Counted from the stretch's first letter, positions 46,110 through 54,776 are shown. The stretch is 64,000 bases of DNA from Rarobacter incanus (GCF_006715765.1 NZ_VFNV01000001.1:1674001-1738000); one strand, 5' to 3'. The notes: generated from the letters alone by a model not told the origin. A program made the numbers and translations.

Positions 46110-47183
46110 CTAGGGGGCCGGGACGTAGTCGAAGATGACGTCAATGATCTGTTCGGGCGCGACGCCGTTGGCCAGCGCGTCGAAGGTCCGCACCAGGCGG
46201 TGGCGCAGGACCGCGTGGCGGGCCGCCTTCACGTCGTCGGGGACCACGAACGTGCGTCCGGCCTGCAACGCCATCGCCTGACCGACGCGCATGAGCGCGA
46301 TGGCCCCGCGCGGGCTGGCGCCCACGCGCAACTGATCCGCCAGCCCCGGAACTGGGCGCGGCCCCGAAAAGCGCGAGGTGTTGATGATGTCGACGATGTA
46401 GCGCTTGATCGCGCTGTCGACGTAGATGCCGTCCACCAACTCCTGGAGGAACTTGACATCCGCGATGGTGACGGGGGCCTGCGGCAACGCCGCGACCTGC
46501 CGACCGGAGGAAACCCTATCGAGGATCTCGACCTCGTCTTGCGGGTTCGGGTACGTCAGCACCTCCTTGACCAAGAAGCGGTCCATTTGCGCTTCGGGCA
46601 GGACGTAGGTGCCCTCTTCCTCGATGGGGTTCTGGGTGGCCAGAACCATGAAGGGGTCCGGCAGGCGGTACACCTCGCCGCCGATCGAGGTCTGCCGCTC
46701 CTGCATGGCCTCAAGCATTGCCGATTGGGTCTTGGCGCTGGAGCGGTTGATTTCGTCAAGCAGCACCAGATTGGCGTGCACCGGACCGAGCTGGGTGGTG
46801 AACGAGCCCGTCCCATAGTTGTAGATCTGCGTGCCGACAATGTCGTTGGGCATCAGGTCGGGGGTGCACTGGATGCGGTGGAACGTGCCGCTCACCGCCG
46901 CCGCCAGCGTCTCCGCGGCGGTTGTCTTCGCCAGGCCGGGGACCGATTCGAGCAGGATGTGGCCGCCCGCAATCAGGGTCGCCACCAGTGAACTGCGCAG
47001 CTTCTCCTGCCCCACGACCCGCTGCGAGAAGAAGGCAGAGATGTCGGTCAGGTGTTGGGCAGCGCGTTCCATGTCGGCGGGTGGGATCGCGCCCGTTCCG
47101 GGTGCCACCCTCGTGCGCGTGGGTGTTGCCGTCGTCGCCGTGTCGCCGCTGGTCGTCACTCGAGGCTCCTTGGATGTGCGCAT
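46110..47183 (-). CDS. MoxR-family AAA+ ATPase
   Basis: 357 residues. Walker A is ESVPGLAKT (79-87), Walker B LVLLDEINRSSAKTQSAMLEAMQE, sensor ATQNPIEEEGTYVLPEAQMDRF, and a C-terminal lid ends in VAPEQIIDVIFDYVPAP. The first 35 residues are Thr/Ala-rich. MoxR ATPases act as chaperones that assemble or activate partner proteins, usually the VWA proteins encoded downstream. It is the first gene of the five- to six-gene operon that runs leftward to 41490. The 146-base gap before it should contain the operon promoter. Confidence 0.93.
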   Translation of the reverse strand: MRTSKEPRVTTSGDTATTATPTRTRVAPGTGAIPPADMERAAQHLTDISAFFSQRVVGQEKLRSSLVATLIAGGHILLESVPGLAKTTAAETLAAAVSGTFHRIQCTPDLMPNDIVGTQIYNYGTGSFTTQLGPVHANLVLLDEINRSSAKTQSAMLEAMQERQTSIGGEVYRLPDPFMVLATQNPIEEEGTYVLPEAQMDRFLVKEVLTYPNPQDEVEILDRVSSGRQVAALPQAPVTIADVKFLQELVDGIYVDSAIKRYIVDIINTSRFSGPRPVPGLADQLRVGASPRGAIALMRVGQAMALQAGRTFVVPDDVKAARHAVLRHRLVRTFDALANGVAPEQIIDVIFDYVPAP

Positions 47184-47278
47184 GGGGCCGAGTCCCGAAT
47201 CGACCCAGCCCGGTCTGCGACAAGTATCGCAAAGGCCGCGGAGCGTTTGCTGGAAGATTGATGGACGAGTCCTGGTAT

Positions 47279-47316
47279 CCCGCGCCCGCCCCCACCAAAG
47301 GGTGCGCGGGCGCGGG
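47279..47316. terminator. Hairpin terminator after the large hydrolase gene
   Basis: CCCGCGCCCGC (47279-47289) and GCGGGCGCGGG (47306-47316) form a perfect 11-bp stem with a 16-base loop, about 15 bases beyond the stop of the leftward gene. There is no U-tract. Confidence 0.5.
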
Positions 47317-47329
47317 GCGCACGGCTGAT

Positions 47330-50300
47330 CTACCTCACGCGCATCGTCCGCGAGGCCTGCGCGCTCTTGAGCGTGGGCGTCCCGCGATACGCCACCCGCA
47401 CCCTCTGCTTTCCGCGCTTCTTCGCTTTCATCGTTATCTTGCCTGTGCCCTTCGCGTTGATCCTGACGGTGCGCTTCTTCGATTTCCCGATCTTGACGGT
47501 GGCTTTGCCGCCAATCCGCTTCGCCGCGGGCGCAATGACGCGCACCGTGACTCGCACCTTGCGGGTCCGCTTGATCTGTTTGACCGCGATCTTCACTCGC
47601 GGTTTTATTCGTTTCACCGCGGGCTTCGTGGAGGATGCCCCGCCTGTGCTACCGCCGTCGCCGGGTGTTGTGCCGCCGTTGCCGCCGTCGCCTCCGCCGT
47701 CGCCGGGTGTTGTGCCGCCGTTGCCGCCGTCGCCTCCGCCGTCGCCGGGTGTTGTGCCGCCGTTGCCGCCGTCACCTCCGCCGTCGCCGGGATCAGCGGG
47801 CTCCGGGTCCGGCAGAGTTGCGGGGAGACCGGCGGATTGCCCCACGCCAAGGGGGATCGCGATGGGTCGCGTCGAATCAACAGCATCACCCGTCAATTCA
47901 ATGCCGGATTCGGTGAGGGCAAGCGCGTAGCTCTTGCCGCCCATGGTCAGGCCATCGATGCCGCCGCGGCGGTCTTGCGTGAGCCGGATGTATGTCGGTT
48001 CGCCACTTGACAGGCGGTACCCATTGGAGGCCCACACGGAGTCAATAAACTCGGCGATGCCGAATAGGGAGGGCCGCACGCCATCTACCAGGGGCTTATC
48101 GCTGGTGCCGTTGCCGTCGCCCTGATACACCTCTGCAAACCAACCCGATCGCACGACATCGCGGATAATTGCCTCGGTGAACGCCGTTGCCTTCGTGGCT
48201 CCGCCTAAGACATTGCTCGTGTCGAGCAACGCGCGAACTATGTAGTTGGCGTTCGGTCCCTTCAGGTTGTCGCCCAGCCCGGCCCACTGATAGTCACCGC
48301 CGTTGTAAGCGCCTTCGAATCGATCGAGAAGCGCCGCCCGCGTTGCGGCAGACAACCCGGGCAGGGCCAGGGACGTGGCAGCGACCGACGCGTTTCCCGC
48401 GGACACAACCTGCTGCACGGCGTCGTCGTCCGAATTCCCTGCGAGCTTTACCTTTTGCACAAACGAGCCGCTTTGCATGAACCAGTCGTCGAGTTTTCGA
48501 TACAGGTACTGCTGGTCGGATTGCCACTGGGCCTCGTCGGCAGACTTGCCCAACAGGGCCGATATCTTTTGCGCATAGTCCAAGTCGATGATCAGCGAAG
48601 TGACGAATTCCGAATCGCGCTGGTCGTAGTTGTAGATACCGCGGTCCTTGACCGTCCAGTGCAGGTTAGTCTTCGCGAAGCGAAGGACGCGGGTCAGCGC
48701 CGGATAGATTTCTTCCAATGTGGCCCGGTCCCCGGTGGCGTTGTAAAGCACCCACGCGGTCTGCGCCTTGCGGCTCGGAAGTACCTCGCCGCCCTGGGTG
48801 GGATCATTCGTGATCTCGCCCGCATACGCGCTGCCTTCAGGCTGCACAAAGTTCATGATCCCGGTGAAAGACTCCCACGCGGCCTGCGGATCGGCATACA
48901 CCAACGCCTGCAAGCCGACCAGCGTGTCCCACGTTGCCACGTTCTTGGCTCCCGGTATGCCCGACATCCATCCGGATGCCTTGCCCGTTCCGAGTTGACG
49001 GCTCAGCGAGTTCGTTTCGGGGGTGGCAGGCAAAATGTTTTGTTCAAGGTTGATCCAGGCGCGGTAGTACGCGGCGCGAACGCTATCGGCGGTGACGCCA
49101 TAGGCCTTGGTTTCGTGGAGCGAAAAGTCTGCCGGGGCGGGAACCCGCGCGAGGAAGTCGTCCCAGGCCCCGTCCAGGTCCGCGATGCGACCCGCGACAT
49201 CGATCGCGGCCGCGGCCGCGGACCGTTGAGCCGCGGTTTCGCGCGCGCTCGATGCGGTCATGTTCGACGCGTAAGTCTGCGAGCGGCTGATCGGGCTCAG
49301 CGCGATCCCGACCTGAAATACGGTACCGGGGTCCATGGTGACGGCCCAGGCACGGTCGGAGGCGACCGGTTGTTCGGCCGTCGCGCCCGCTATCGAATTC
49401 CCAAAGCCGACGGTGGCGCCCGGCGGGATCGTGATTGCCTGCGCGTAATCGGCGGTGCCGGTGATGATCTGGCGCGTGGATGGGTTCCACGTCATAGATC
49501 CTTGTGTGATGCCACCCACCAGAATCCGGTCCGCGGCGCCCGTAGCATCAATGCGGCGCGTCACAGCGTCCAAGTCCGCGAACACGTCGGTGCCCGTGAG
49601 CGCCTGGCCACCTTCATAGGAGGCGGTGAACCGTTCGGCGCTGGGGCTCCAGGTGGGCGCGGTTTCCGTCGCGACCACCAGCGAATGATCGGGCGTCCAC
49701 TCGCTCGCAACTGCGTCGTCCCAGATCACCGCGTCTCCCAGCGCAACCGCCGAGGGCCTCGCACCCGTTGTGAAGAGCCGCAGGTCCAACTTCTTTTGCC
49801 CGGTTCCCACCACCTGGGCAAGGTCGATGGTGACCCAACCGGTGTCCGTCCGGTCGCCTCCGACCAGATTGGGGGCGTTCGACGATCCGTTGATATACGA
49901 GGTCAGCGACCACTTGTGCGTCACCGCGTCAACGCGCAGCGCCATCTTAGTGGTAGCGGTGACGGCCACGTTGATCTCGGTCGTGACTGAACCATAGGTT
50001 TTGCCGGAATCCTTGATAGCCACGATCGCCTGGCCGCCATTGCCGGAGATGGTCGCCTGCTGGCTGGCGCTCTGCCACGCATCGGTCGAAGCAAACCGGT
50101 CCCTCCACAGCACGGCCCTGCCGTAGGCGGGATTGGTCGTCTGGTCGTCGGCCATGAGCTTGAGGGTGCGGACCGTTACGGATTTGCCGGCGCCGCCAGC
50201 GGCCCAAATCTTGAATTCGAGTGCTTGCTTGCCGGTCAGACCCGTGAGCGCGCGCAGATCGTAGGTGTGCTTGCCCGTAACCGTCGAGTCTGTTGGCATG

Positions 50301-50998
50301 AGCTTCTTGCCGTCGACCTCGAAGGCCCACGATGCGCCATCGGAAAGCGCAGCAATATCGACCGCGAGTAGGGCAGTCGCATCCAGGTCGACCGTGATGC
50401 TGCGAATCAGGCTTCCGTAGTTCTGCCCGGAATTGACGGTGACGATGGTGTCGGAGCCGCTGGCGGAAGCGGTGACCTTGCCGTTGGTGGTCCACCCCTG
50501 TTCTGCGGTGAAAGGCGAAGGGAGGGTGACCGATTGTGCGGTTGTCGCACCGTCATTTGCGGGCGCCAGGTACGTCGCGATCATTCCGGGCAATTTCAGC
50601 GCGCTGTCGTTCGCATAGAACATTCCCGATGCGGGCAGGTTCGCGCCCCACGTCTGATCCAGTTCGGTGTCGCGCTTGGTGAGATTCGTGTCGCCCTTGG
50701 CGTATCGGTCAAAAGAGTTGAGGACGAGGCGCGAGCCAGCCAAAGACTGCCATCGTTGCTGGGAATCTCCCGCCATTGCCAGGTCCGCGGCGCGGGGCCG
50801 CGGGGCGGCCGTCGCGGTGCCCTCGCGCAGGGGCGCCGCCACGGCCTTGACGCCTGGTTCCGCGGGAGATACCGATGCGATCCCGCTGGCTCCCGTCGGC
50901 GCCACCAGCGCCAGGCCCGAGAAGAGGGCTGCTAGTGCCACGAGCGCGCGGGGCGCTTGGTTGAACGGGCGGCTGCCCCTCGTGGTCGCGAAGGTCAT
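47330..50998 (-). CDS. Large secreted (alpha/alpha)6-barrel-type glycoside hydrolase with carbohydrate-binding-like domains and basic tail
   Basis: 1222 residues from ATG 50998, with AAGGAG 9 bases upstream. A signal peptide is visible (RALVALAALFSGLALVAPTGASG). Residues about 40-400 contain two repeated beta-rich modules (NYGSLIRSITVDLDATALLAVDIAAL and TYGSVTTEINVAVTATTKMALRVDAV) that resemble carbohydrate-binding domains. The central part (about 600-1010) fits an alpha-toroid glycosidase of the GH63/MGH1-like type: WDTLVGLQALVYADPQAAWESFTGIMNF, GIYNYDQRDSEF, ANYIVRALL. The substrate is unknown. Three GDGGGDGGNGGTTP units (42-bp repeat) connect to a Lys/Arg-rich C-terminal domain (KKRTVRINAKGTGKITMKAKKRGK) that may hold the enzyme on the anionic cell wall. 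Confidence 0.75.
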   Translation of the reverse strand: MTFATTRGSRPFNQAPRALVALAALFSGLALVAPTGASGIASVSPAEPGVKAVAAPLREGTATAAPRPRAADLAMAGDSQQRWQSLAGSRLVLNSFDRYAKGDTNLTKRDTELDQTWGANLPASGMFYANDSALKLPGMIATYLAPANDGATTAQSVTLPSPFTAEQGWTTNGKVTASASGSDTIVTVNSGQNYGSLIRSITVDLDATALLAVDIAALSDGASWAFEVDGKKLMPTDSTVTGKHTYDLRALTGLTGKQALEFKIWAAGGAGKSVTVRTLKLMADDQTTNPAYGRAVLWRDRFASTDAWQSASQQATISGNGGQAIVAIKDSGKTYGSVTTEINVAVTATTKMALRVDAVTHKWSLTSYINGSSNAPNLVGGDRTDTGWVTIDLAQVVGTGQKKLDLRLFTTGARPSAVALGDAVIWDDAVASEWTPDHSLVVATETAPTWSPSAERFTASYEGGQALTGTDVFADLDAVTRRIDATGAADRILVGGITQGSMTWNPSTRQIITGTADYAQAITIPPGATVGFGNSIAGATAEQPVASDRAWAVTMDPGTVFQVGIALSPISRSQTYASNMTASSARETAAQRSAAAAAIDVAGRIADLDGAWDDFLARVPAPADFSLHETKAYGVTADSVRAAYYRAWINLEQNILPATPETNSLSRQLGTGKASGWMSGIPGAKNVATWDTLVGLQALVYADPQAAWESFTGIMNFVQPEGSAYAGEITNDPTQGGEVLPSRKAQTAWVLYNATGDRATLEEIYPALTRVLRFAKTNLHWTVKDRGIYNYDQRDSEFVTSLIIDLDYAQKISALLGKSADEAQWQSDQQYLYRKLDDWFMQSGSFVQKVKLAGNSDDDAVQQVVSAGNASVAATSLALPGLSAATRAALLDRFEGAYNGGDYQWAGLGDNLKGPNANYIVRALLDTSNVLGGATKATAFTEAIIRDVVRSGWFAEVYQGDGNGTSDKPLVDGVRPSLFGIAEFIDSVWASNGYRLSSGEPTYIRLTQDRRGGIDGLTMGGKSYALALTESGIELTGDAVDSTRPIAIPLGVGQSAGLPATLPDPEPADPGDGGGDGGNGGTTPGDGGGDGGNGGTTPGDGGGDGGNGGTTPGDGGSTGGASSTKPAVKRIKPRVKIAVKQIKRTRKVRVTVRVIAPAAKRIGGKATVKIGKSKKRTVRINAKGTGKITMKAKKRGKQRVRVAYRGTPTLKSAQASRTMRVR
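47655..47790 (-). repeat. 42-bp tandem repeat in the hydrolase linker
   Basis: Three copies of a 42-bp unit with the core GTCGCCGGGTGTTGTGCCGC, encoding GDGGGDGGNGGTTP on the minus strand. Confidence 0.9.
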
Positions 50999-51167
50999 GA
51001 GGTCGAAACTCCTTGGATTGTGAGGCGCAGCGGCATTGCTGCACGCCGGCAACAGGTCACCACAAGTCGCCCGTCTTTGTGGGGCCGTGGCGGCGCTTGG
51101 GCAAGCTTGGCTAGACCCCGTCGGTGGACTTTTGCGGGTGCCCTGATCACCGGTGTCACCCACGATA

Positions 51168-51181
51168 CTGAACCGGTTTAG
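51168..51181. promoter_or_regulatory. LacI-type operator candidate between the large hydrolase and CopD-CtaG genes
   Basis: CTGAACCGGTTTAG is a near-perfect 14-bp palindrome with the central CG typical of LacI-family operators. It sits about 170 bases upstream of the hydrolase start and 105 bases upstream of the divergent copD-ctaG gene, in a 287-base intergenic region. A sugar-responsive regulator would fit the hydrolase. No LacI gene is in this window. Confidence 0.45.
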
Positions 51182-51285
51182 CAACCGCGAGTTAAGGCCG
51201 GTCGACGGGCGGGTGAATTTCGCGTGGCACTGTGGCGAATCCCGCGCGGGCGCCGCCGGCCGCACGTTACCACTACCCTGGAGGC

Positions 51286-53271
51286 GTGAGAGATAGAACC
51301 GCCCCATCGCGCCACCTGCCAATAGTGCTAGGCGTGCTCCTCGCGCTGCCGATCGCCCTGGTGGCCGCGGCATGGACCGGGGCGTTGCAGCCGGCGGCGC
51401 TGCTGGACGCGGGCCCGATCACCCGGTTCGGTTTGCCCATAGTTGATGTCCTCGATGACATCGCCGCGGCAGCCGCCGTTGGCGGGCTGCTACTTGCCGC
51501 CGGCTTGGTCCCCACCCGTTCGACGCAACGGATGGCGCTCGTCGTGGCGAGCTGCGCCGGGGTCGCGTGGACTATCGCAGCCACGGCGAAACTGATCCTC
51601 ACGGCGTCGAACACCATGGGATTGCCGCTTTCGGACCCGGGGTTCGCGGCCGGCATCGAGAAGTTCGTCACCCAGCTGGAGGGCGGCGTGGCGCTCAGCG
51701 TTGTACCGATCGCCGCGGCAATCGTGGTTTTGGTGGCGTTGGCCTCGTCCACCCCAACGGGAGCGGGATGGGGACTCGCGCTGTCCTCGGTTGCGCTCGC
51801 GGCCGCGGCGACGCTCGGTCATTCGGCCTCGGCGACGGGCCACCACACGGCCGTGGTTGCCATGTTTGTGCACCTTGTCGGCGCCTGCGCTTGGATCGGT
51901 CCGCTGATCGGCATGGTCGCGCTGTGGGCGCTGCGGGCGATTGACGGCCGGCAACTCGCGGTGACGCTGCGGCGGTATTCGACCGTGGCGCTGTGGGCCT
52001 GCGTGGCGGTCGCCATTTCCGGCGTCGCGAACGGGATCCTGCGATTGAATTCGGTCAGCGACTTGGGCACCAAGTACGGCCTACTGCTCCTGGCAAAGAC
52101 AATCGGCTTCGCCGTACTCATAGGTTGCGGCGCGGCCCACCGGCGCTGGGTGCTGCGCGGGCCCATCCGTTCCGTGGGCGCGGTCTTTTGGCGGCTCGCT
52201 GCCGTCGAAATCGCGATGATGGGAGCCGTGTCGGGCCTCGCGGTTGCCCTGGCATCGAGCGCGCCGCCGAACCAGGGCCTACCCCCGGCGAACATCACGG
52301 CTGCCTGGCTCATCACCGGCTACGAACTCCCGCCGGCACCGAACCTCGCTAACTACTTCACCCAGTGGTGGCCGGACGTCTTGTTCGGCACCCTGGCGCT
52401 TGCCGGGCTGGTAGTTTACTGGGCCTGGTACCTGCGGCTGCGCCGCCGCGGCGACCACTGGCCCGCCCTGCGCCTGGCCAGCTGGACGACGGCGATGGTG
52501 GTCTTTGCCTGGGTGACGTCCGGCGGGCCCGCGGTGTACGGGCACATCCTCTTTAGCGGTCACATGCTCCAGCACATGCTCCTGGCCATGGTGATACCGC
52601 TGTTCCTGGTCGCAAGCGCGCCGATCACGCTGGCCCTGCGGGCGCTACCCACCCGGCACGATCAGTCCCGCGGGCCGCGCGAGTGGATCCTCACGCTCGT
52701 GCATTCGCGGTGGGCGCAATTCTTCGCGAATCCGATCGTTGCCGCCTGCAACTTCGCCGGATCAATGATCGTTTTCTACTACACACCCGCGTTCGAATAC
52801 TCCCTGCGCACCTCGGTCGGGCACGCCGCCATGGTCATCCACTTCACGCTGGCGGGGTACCTGTTCGCCAACGCGCTGGTGGGGATCGACCCGGGCGTCA
52901 AGCGCCCCACCTACCCGCTGCGATTGGTGCTGCTCCTTGCGACCATGGCTTTCCACGCGTTCTTCGGTGTGACGATCATGAGTTCAGACAACCTCTTCGT
53001 CGCCGACTGGTTCGGGTGGATGGGGCGGCCGTGGGGCGCCAGCGCGCTCGACGACCAGATCCAAGGCGGTGAGATAGCGTGGGGAATCGGCGAGATTCCA
53101 ACATTCTTGCTGGCCGTCTTCGTGGCGTACGGGTGGGCAAAATCCGACGAGCGCTCCGCCCGCCGGCGGGATCGGCAGGCCGACCGTGCGGGGGACCGTG
53201 AACTCCAGGATTACAACGCGATGCTGGCCAAGCTCGCCGACACGGATGAGGGAAAGCCGGCCTCGCGCTAG
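51286..53271 (+). CDS. Fused CopD / CtaG (caa3-type) copper import and oxidase assembly membrane protein
   Basis: 661 residues from GTG 51286 (GGAGG is present but only one base away, so leaderless initiation is possible). The N-terminal half has eight or nine helices with CopD features (GHSASATGHHTAVVAMFVHLVGACAWIG, His-rich; RYSTVALWACVAVAISGVANGI). The C-terminal half (about 360-650) is a caa3-type CtaG domain (HILFSGHMLQHMLLAMVIPLFLVASAPITL, HFTLAGYLFANALVGIDPG, MAFHAFFGVTIMSS). Known homologues deliver copper to cytochrome oxidase or import copper. Placement beside heme oxygenase groups it with respiratory cofactor metabolism. Confidence 0.9.
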   Translation: MRDRTAPSRHLPIVLGVLLALPIALVAAAWTGALQPAALLDAGPITRFGLPIVDVLDDIAAAAAVGGLLLAAGLVPTRSTQRMALVVASCAGVAWTIAATAKLILTASNTMGLPLSDPGFAAGIEKFVTQLEGGVALSVVPIAAAIVVLVALASSTPTGAGWGLALSSVALAAAATLGHSASATGHHTAVVAMFVHLVGACAWIGPLIGMVALWALRAIDGRQLAVTLRRYSTVALWACVAVAISGVANGILRLNSVSDLGTKYGLLLLAKTIGFAVLIGCGAAHRRWVLRGPIRSVGAVFWRLAAVEIAMMGAVSGLAVALASSAPPNQGLPPANITAAWLITGYELPPAPNLANYFTQWWPDVLFGTLALAGLVVYWAWYLRLRRRGDHWPALRLASWTTAMVVFAWVTSGGPAVYGHILFSGHMLQHMLLAMVIPLFLVASAPITLALRALPTRHDQSRGPREWILTLVHSRWAQFFANPIVAACNFAGSMIVFYYTPAFEYSLRTSVGHAAMVIHFTLAGYLFANALVGIDPGVKRPTYPLRLVLLLATMAFHAFFGVTIMSSDNLFVADWFGWMGRPWGASALDDQIQGGEIAWGIGEIPTFLLAVFVAYGWAKSDERSARRRDRQADRAGDRELQDYNAMLAKLADTDEGKPASR

Positions 53272-53291
53272 CGTCCTAGCCCGGTCGGCGC

Positions 53292-53948
53292 CTAGTGCCG
53301 GGCGCCCAGCGCCGCAAACATCGCGGTGTTCAGATCGAAGGCGCGCTGCGCTTGCGCCCCGGCGCGATCCAGCTCGGCGGCGCTGAGGTCAAGGCCGTCC
53401 AGGCGCTCGCGGTAGATGTCCTTGAACGGCTTTGCCTTGGGGATTTGGTCAAACGTGTAGAAGGCCAGCCCGTCTTCGTGCATGCCATAGTGCCGCTGCA
53501 TCATGCGCTTGATGATCTGCCCGCCGGAGAGGTCGCCGAGGTAGCGCGTGTAGGCATGGGCCGCGTAGGAGGCAACGTCGTCACCGATCTCTTCGATGGC
53601 GGCAACGTACTCGCGCGTCTGGCCTAGGATGTCCAGATTCGCTTCCCATTGGGGCCCATACAGGAACGCGAGGTCGAGGCGGATCGCCGGTGTGCGCTCA
53701 AGCTCCGCGAATACCAGAGCGCTTCCGCGCTCGTTGCCTAGCATGGCTTGGGAGGCGGCTTCCAGGGCCGCGTATATCGGATACTGCTGGGCGGCCAGGT
53801 CCGCGTAGGCGTCGATGCCCAGCTCGCCGCCCATCAGGCGGGTAATGAAGCCCGTGTTCTCCGCGGTCTCGTGTGCGGATCGGGTGCTGGCGCGCAGGTA
53901 TGCCGACAACGGCATCGAGAGGGTCGGGGCAGGAACGGTCGGGTGCAC
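53292..53948 (-). CDS. Heme oxygenase (biliverdin-producing)
   Basis: 218 residues. The HmuO/HO-1 family is evident: proximal heme ligand His26 in STRSAHETAE, the distal-helix signature YTRYLGDLSGGQIIKRMM (Gly-rich kink), and YPIYAALEAASQAM. The enzyme opens heme to biliverdin, CO and Fe2+ with O2 and an electron donor, used for iron acquisition from host or environmental heme. It ends 20 bases from the converging CopD-CtaG gene. Two operator-like palindromes lie 40-74 bases upstream of its start, and a TetR gene precedes it on the same strand, so heme-responsive control is likely. Confidence 0.92.
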   Translation of the reverse strand: MHPTVPAPTLSMPLSAYLRASTRSAHETAENTGFITRLMGGELGIDAYADLAAQQYPIYAALEAASQAMLGNERGSALVFAELERTPAIRLDLAFLYGPQWEANLDILGQTREYVAAIEEIGDDVASYAAHAYTRYLGDLSGGQIIKRMMQRHYGMHEDGLAFYTFDQIPKAKPFKDIYRERLDGLDLSAAELDRAGAQAQRAFDLNTAMFAALGARH

Positions 53949-53987
53949 TGGATCACCTCAGGGCAGGGCGTCGGGTCGGGAAGATGG

Positions 53988-54000
53988 TGACACAATGTCG
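53988..54000. promoter_or_regulatory. Operator-like site 1 upstream of heme oxygenase
   Basis: TGACACAATGTCG, an almost perfect TGACA-NNN-TGTCA palindrome. Its centre lies 22 bp (two helical turns) from the second site. Confidence 0.7.
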
Positions 54001-54009
54001 CCATCGAGA

Positions 54010-54022
54010 TGACATGATGTCA
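54010..54022. promoter_or_regulatory. Operator-like site 2 upstream of heme oxygenase
   Basis: TGACATGATGTCA, a perfect palindrome about a central G. It shares the TGACA-NNN-TGTCA arms of site 1. The pattern resembles, from memory, the HrtR operator (ATGACACAGTGTCAT) of Lactococcus. Confidence 0.72.
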
Positions 54023-54052
54023 CGAAACCCTGGGATCGTCCAGAGGGTGGTG

Positions 54053-54643
54053 TCAGCTGGTGCCCACCGCGCGGAGCACGAAGTCCTCGGTGGCCTTGAT
54101 CGCCGCGGTTCGTTCGGGATCCCGCTCCGGGATCTGTTTTCCTTGCAGGCAGCCGGATACCAGTGAGACGGTTGTTGGCACGTCCTGCGCGGGGAAAACT
54201 CCTTGCTCGACGCCGGTGGCGATGATGTTCGTCAGGATTCCTTCCACCTGCACCACGTGATCGCGCAGGCGCTGCTGCGACGAGCGGGACAACACGGTGC
54301 GCAGGTCGGCCCCGGGGGCCAGGTGGAACACGCGCTTGAGGCCCAGTTGCGCGCGAACGTAGGTCTGAAGCTGACTCACGGGGTCATCGACATCGCGCAG
54401 GGCTCGCTGCAAGGAACCGAGGTATTGCTCGGTTTCGTGCCCAATGAAGCCGATGAGAAGGGCCTCCTTGTCCGGGAAGTGGTTGTAAACCGCCGTGCGT
54501 CCCACGCCCGCGGCCGCGGCGATGTCGGCGAATGAGATGGCGTCGAAGCCGCGTTCGGTCATCAGCGTCGAAAGCGCGGCGAAGAGACGGTTGCGGGTTT
54601 GCTCGCGGTGCTCGCGCAGGGACCCCCCAATGATCTTCGGCAT
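54053..54643 (-). CDS. TetR-family regulator, candidate heme sensor
   Basis: 196 residues from ATG 54643 (MPKIIGGSLREHREQTRNRL). The N-terminal TetR helix-turn-helix is typical (ERGFDAISFADIAAAAGVGRTAVYNHFPDKEALLIGFI). In the ligand domain, His69 and His129 lie in helices comparable in position to the His pair that coordinates heme in Lactococcus HrtR; the alignment is by eye and unproven. It lies upstream of heme oxygenase on the same strand, with TGACA-type sites both between the two genes and just before its own start. Control of the heme oxygenase and of itself is the likely role. Confidence 0.82.
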   Translation of the reverse strand: MPKIIGGSLREHREQTRNRLFAALSTLMTERGFDAISFADIAAAAGVGRTAVYNHFPDKEALLIGFIGHETEQYLGSLQRALRDVDDPVSQLQTYVRAQLGLKRVFHLAPGADLRTVLSRSSQQRLRDHVVQVEGILTNIIATGVEQGVFPAQDVPTTVSLVSGCLQGKQIPERDPERTAAIKATEDFVLRAVGTS

Positions 54644-54645
54644 GG

Positions 54646-54668
54646 TGACATCATCCCACCGATTGTCA
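54646..54668. promoter_or_regulatory. Half-site pair in front of the TetR gene
   Basis: TGACA (54646-54650) and TGTCA (54664-54668) face each other with a 13-base spacer, directly upstream of the TetR start. The arms equal those of the heme oxygenase sites, but the spacing is longer. Confidence 0.45.
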
Positions 54669-54701
54669 TGTTCCGTGGAATCGAGAGAACTCGTCCGAAA
54701 T

Positions 54702-54776
54702 TTGTCCACAGATGTTATCCACACCTGTGTGGGTATCTACGCGCGGATGCCGAATCTCCTGTGGAATTGTGTGGAC
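54702..54776. promoter_or_regulatory. Cluster of DnaA-box-like sequences
   Basis: TTGTCCACA (54702-54710) and the perfect consensus TTATCCACA (54715-54723) stand 13 bases apart on the plus strand. Further down, TGTGGAATT and TGTGGAC give weaker reverse-orientation matches. The stretch is AT-richer than its surroundings and contains no gene. Confidence 0.55.
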
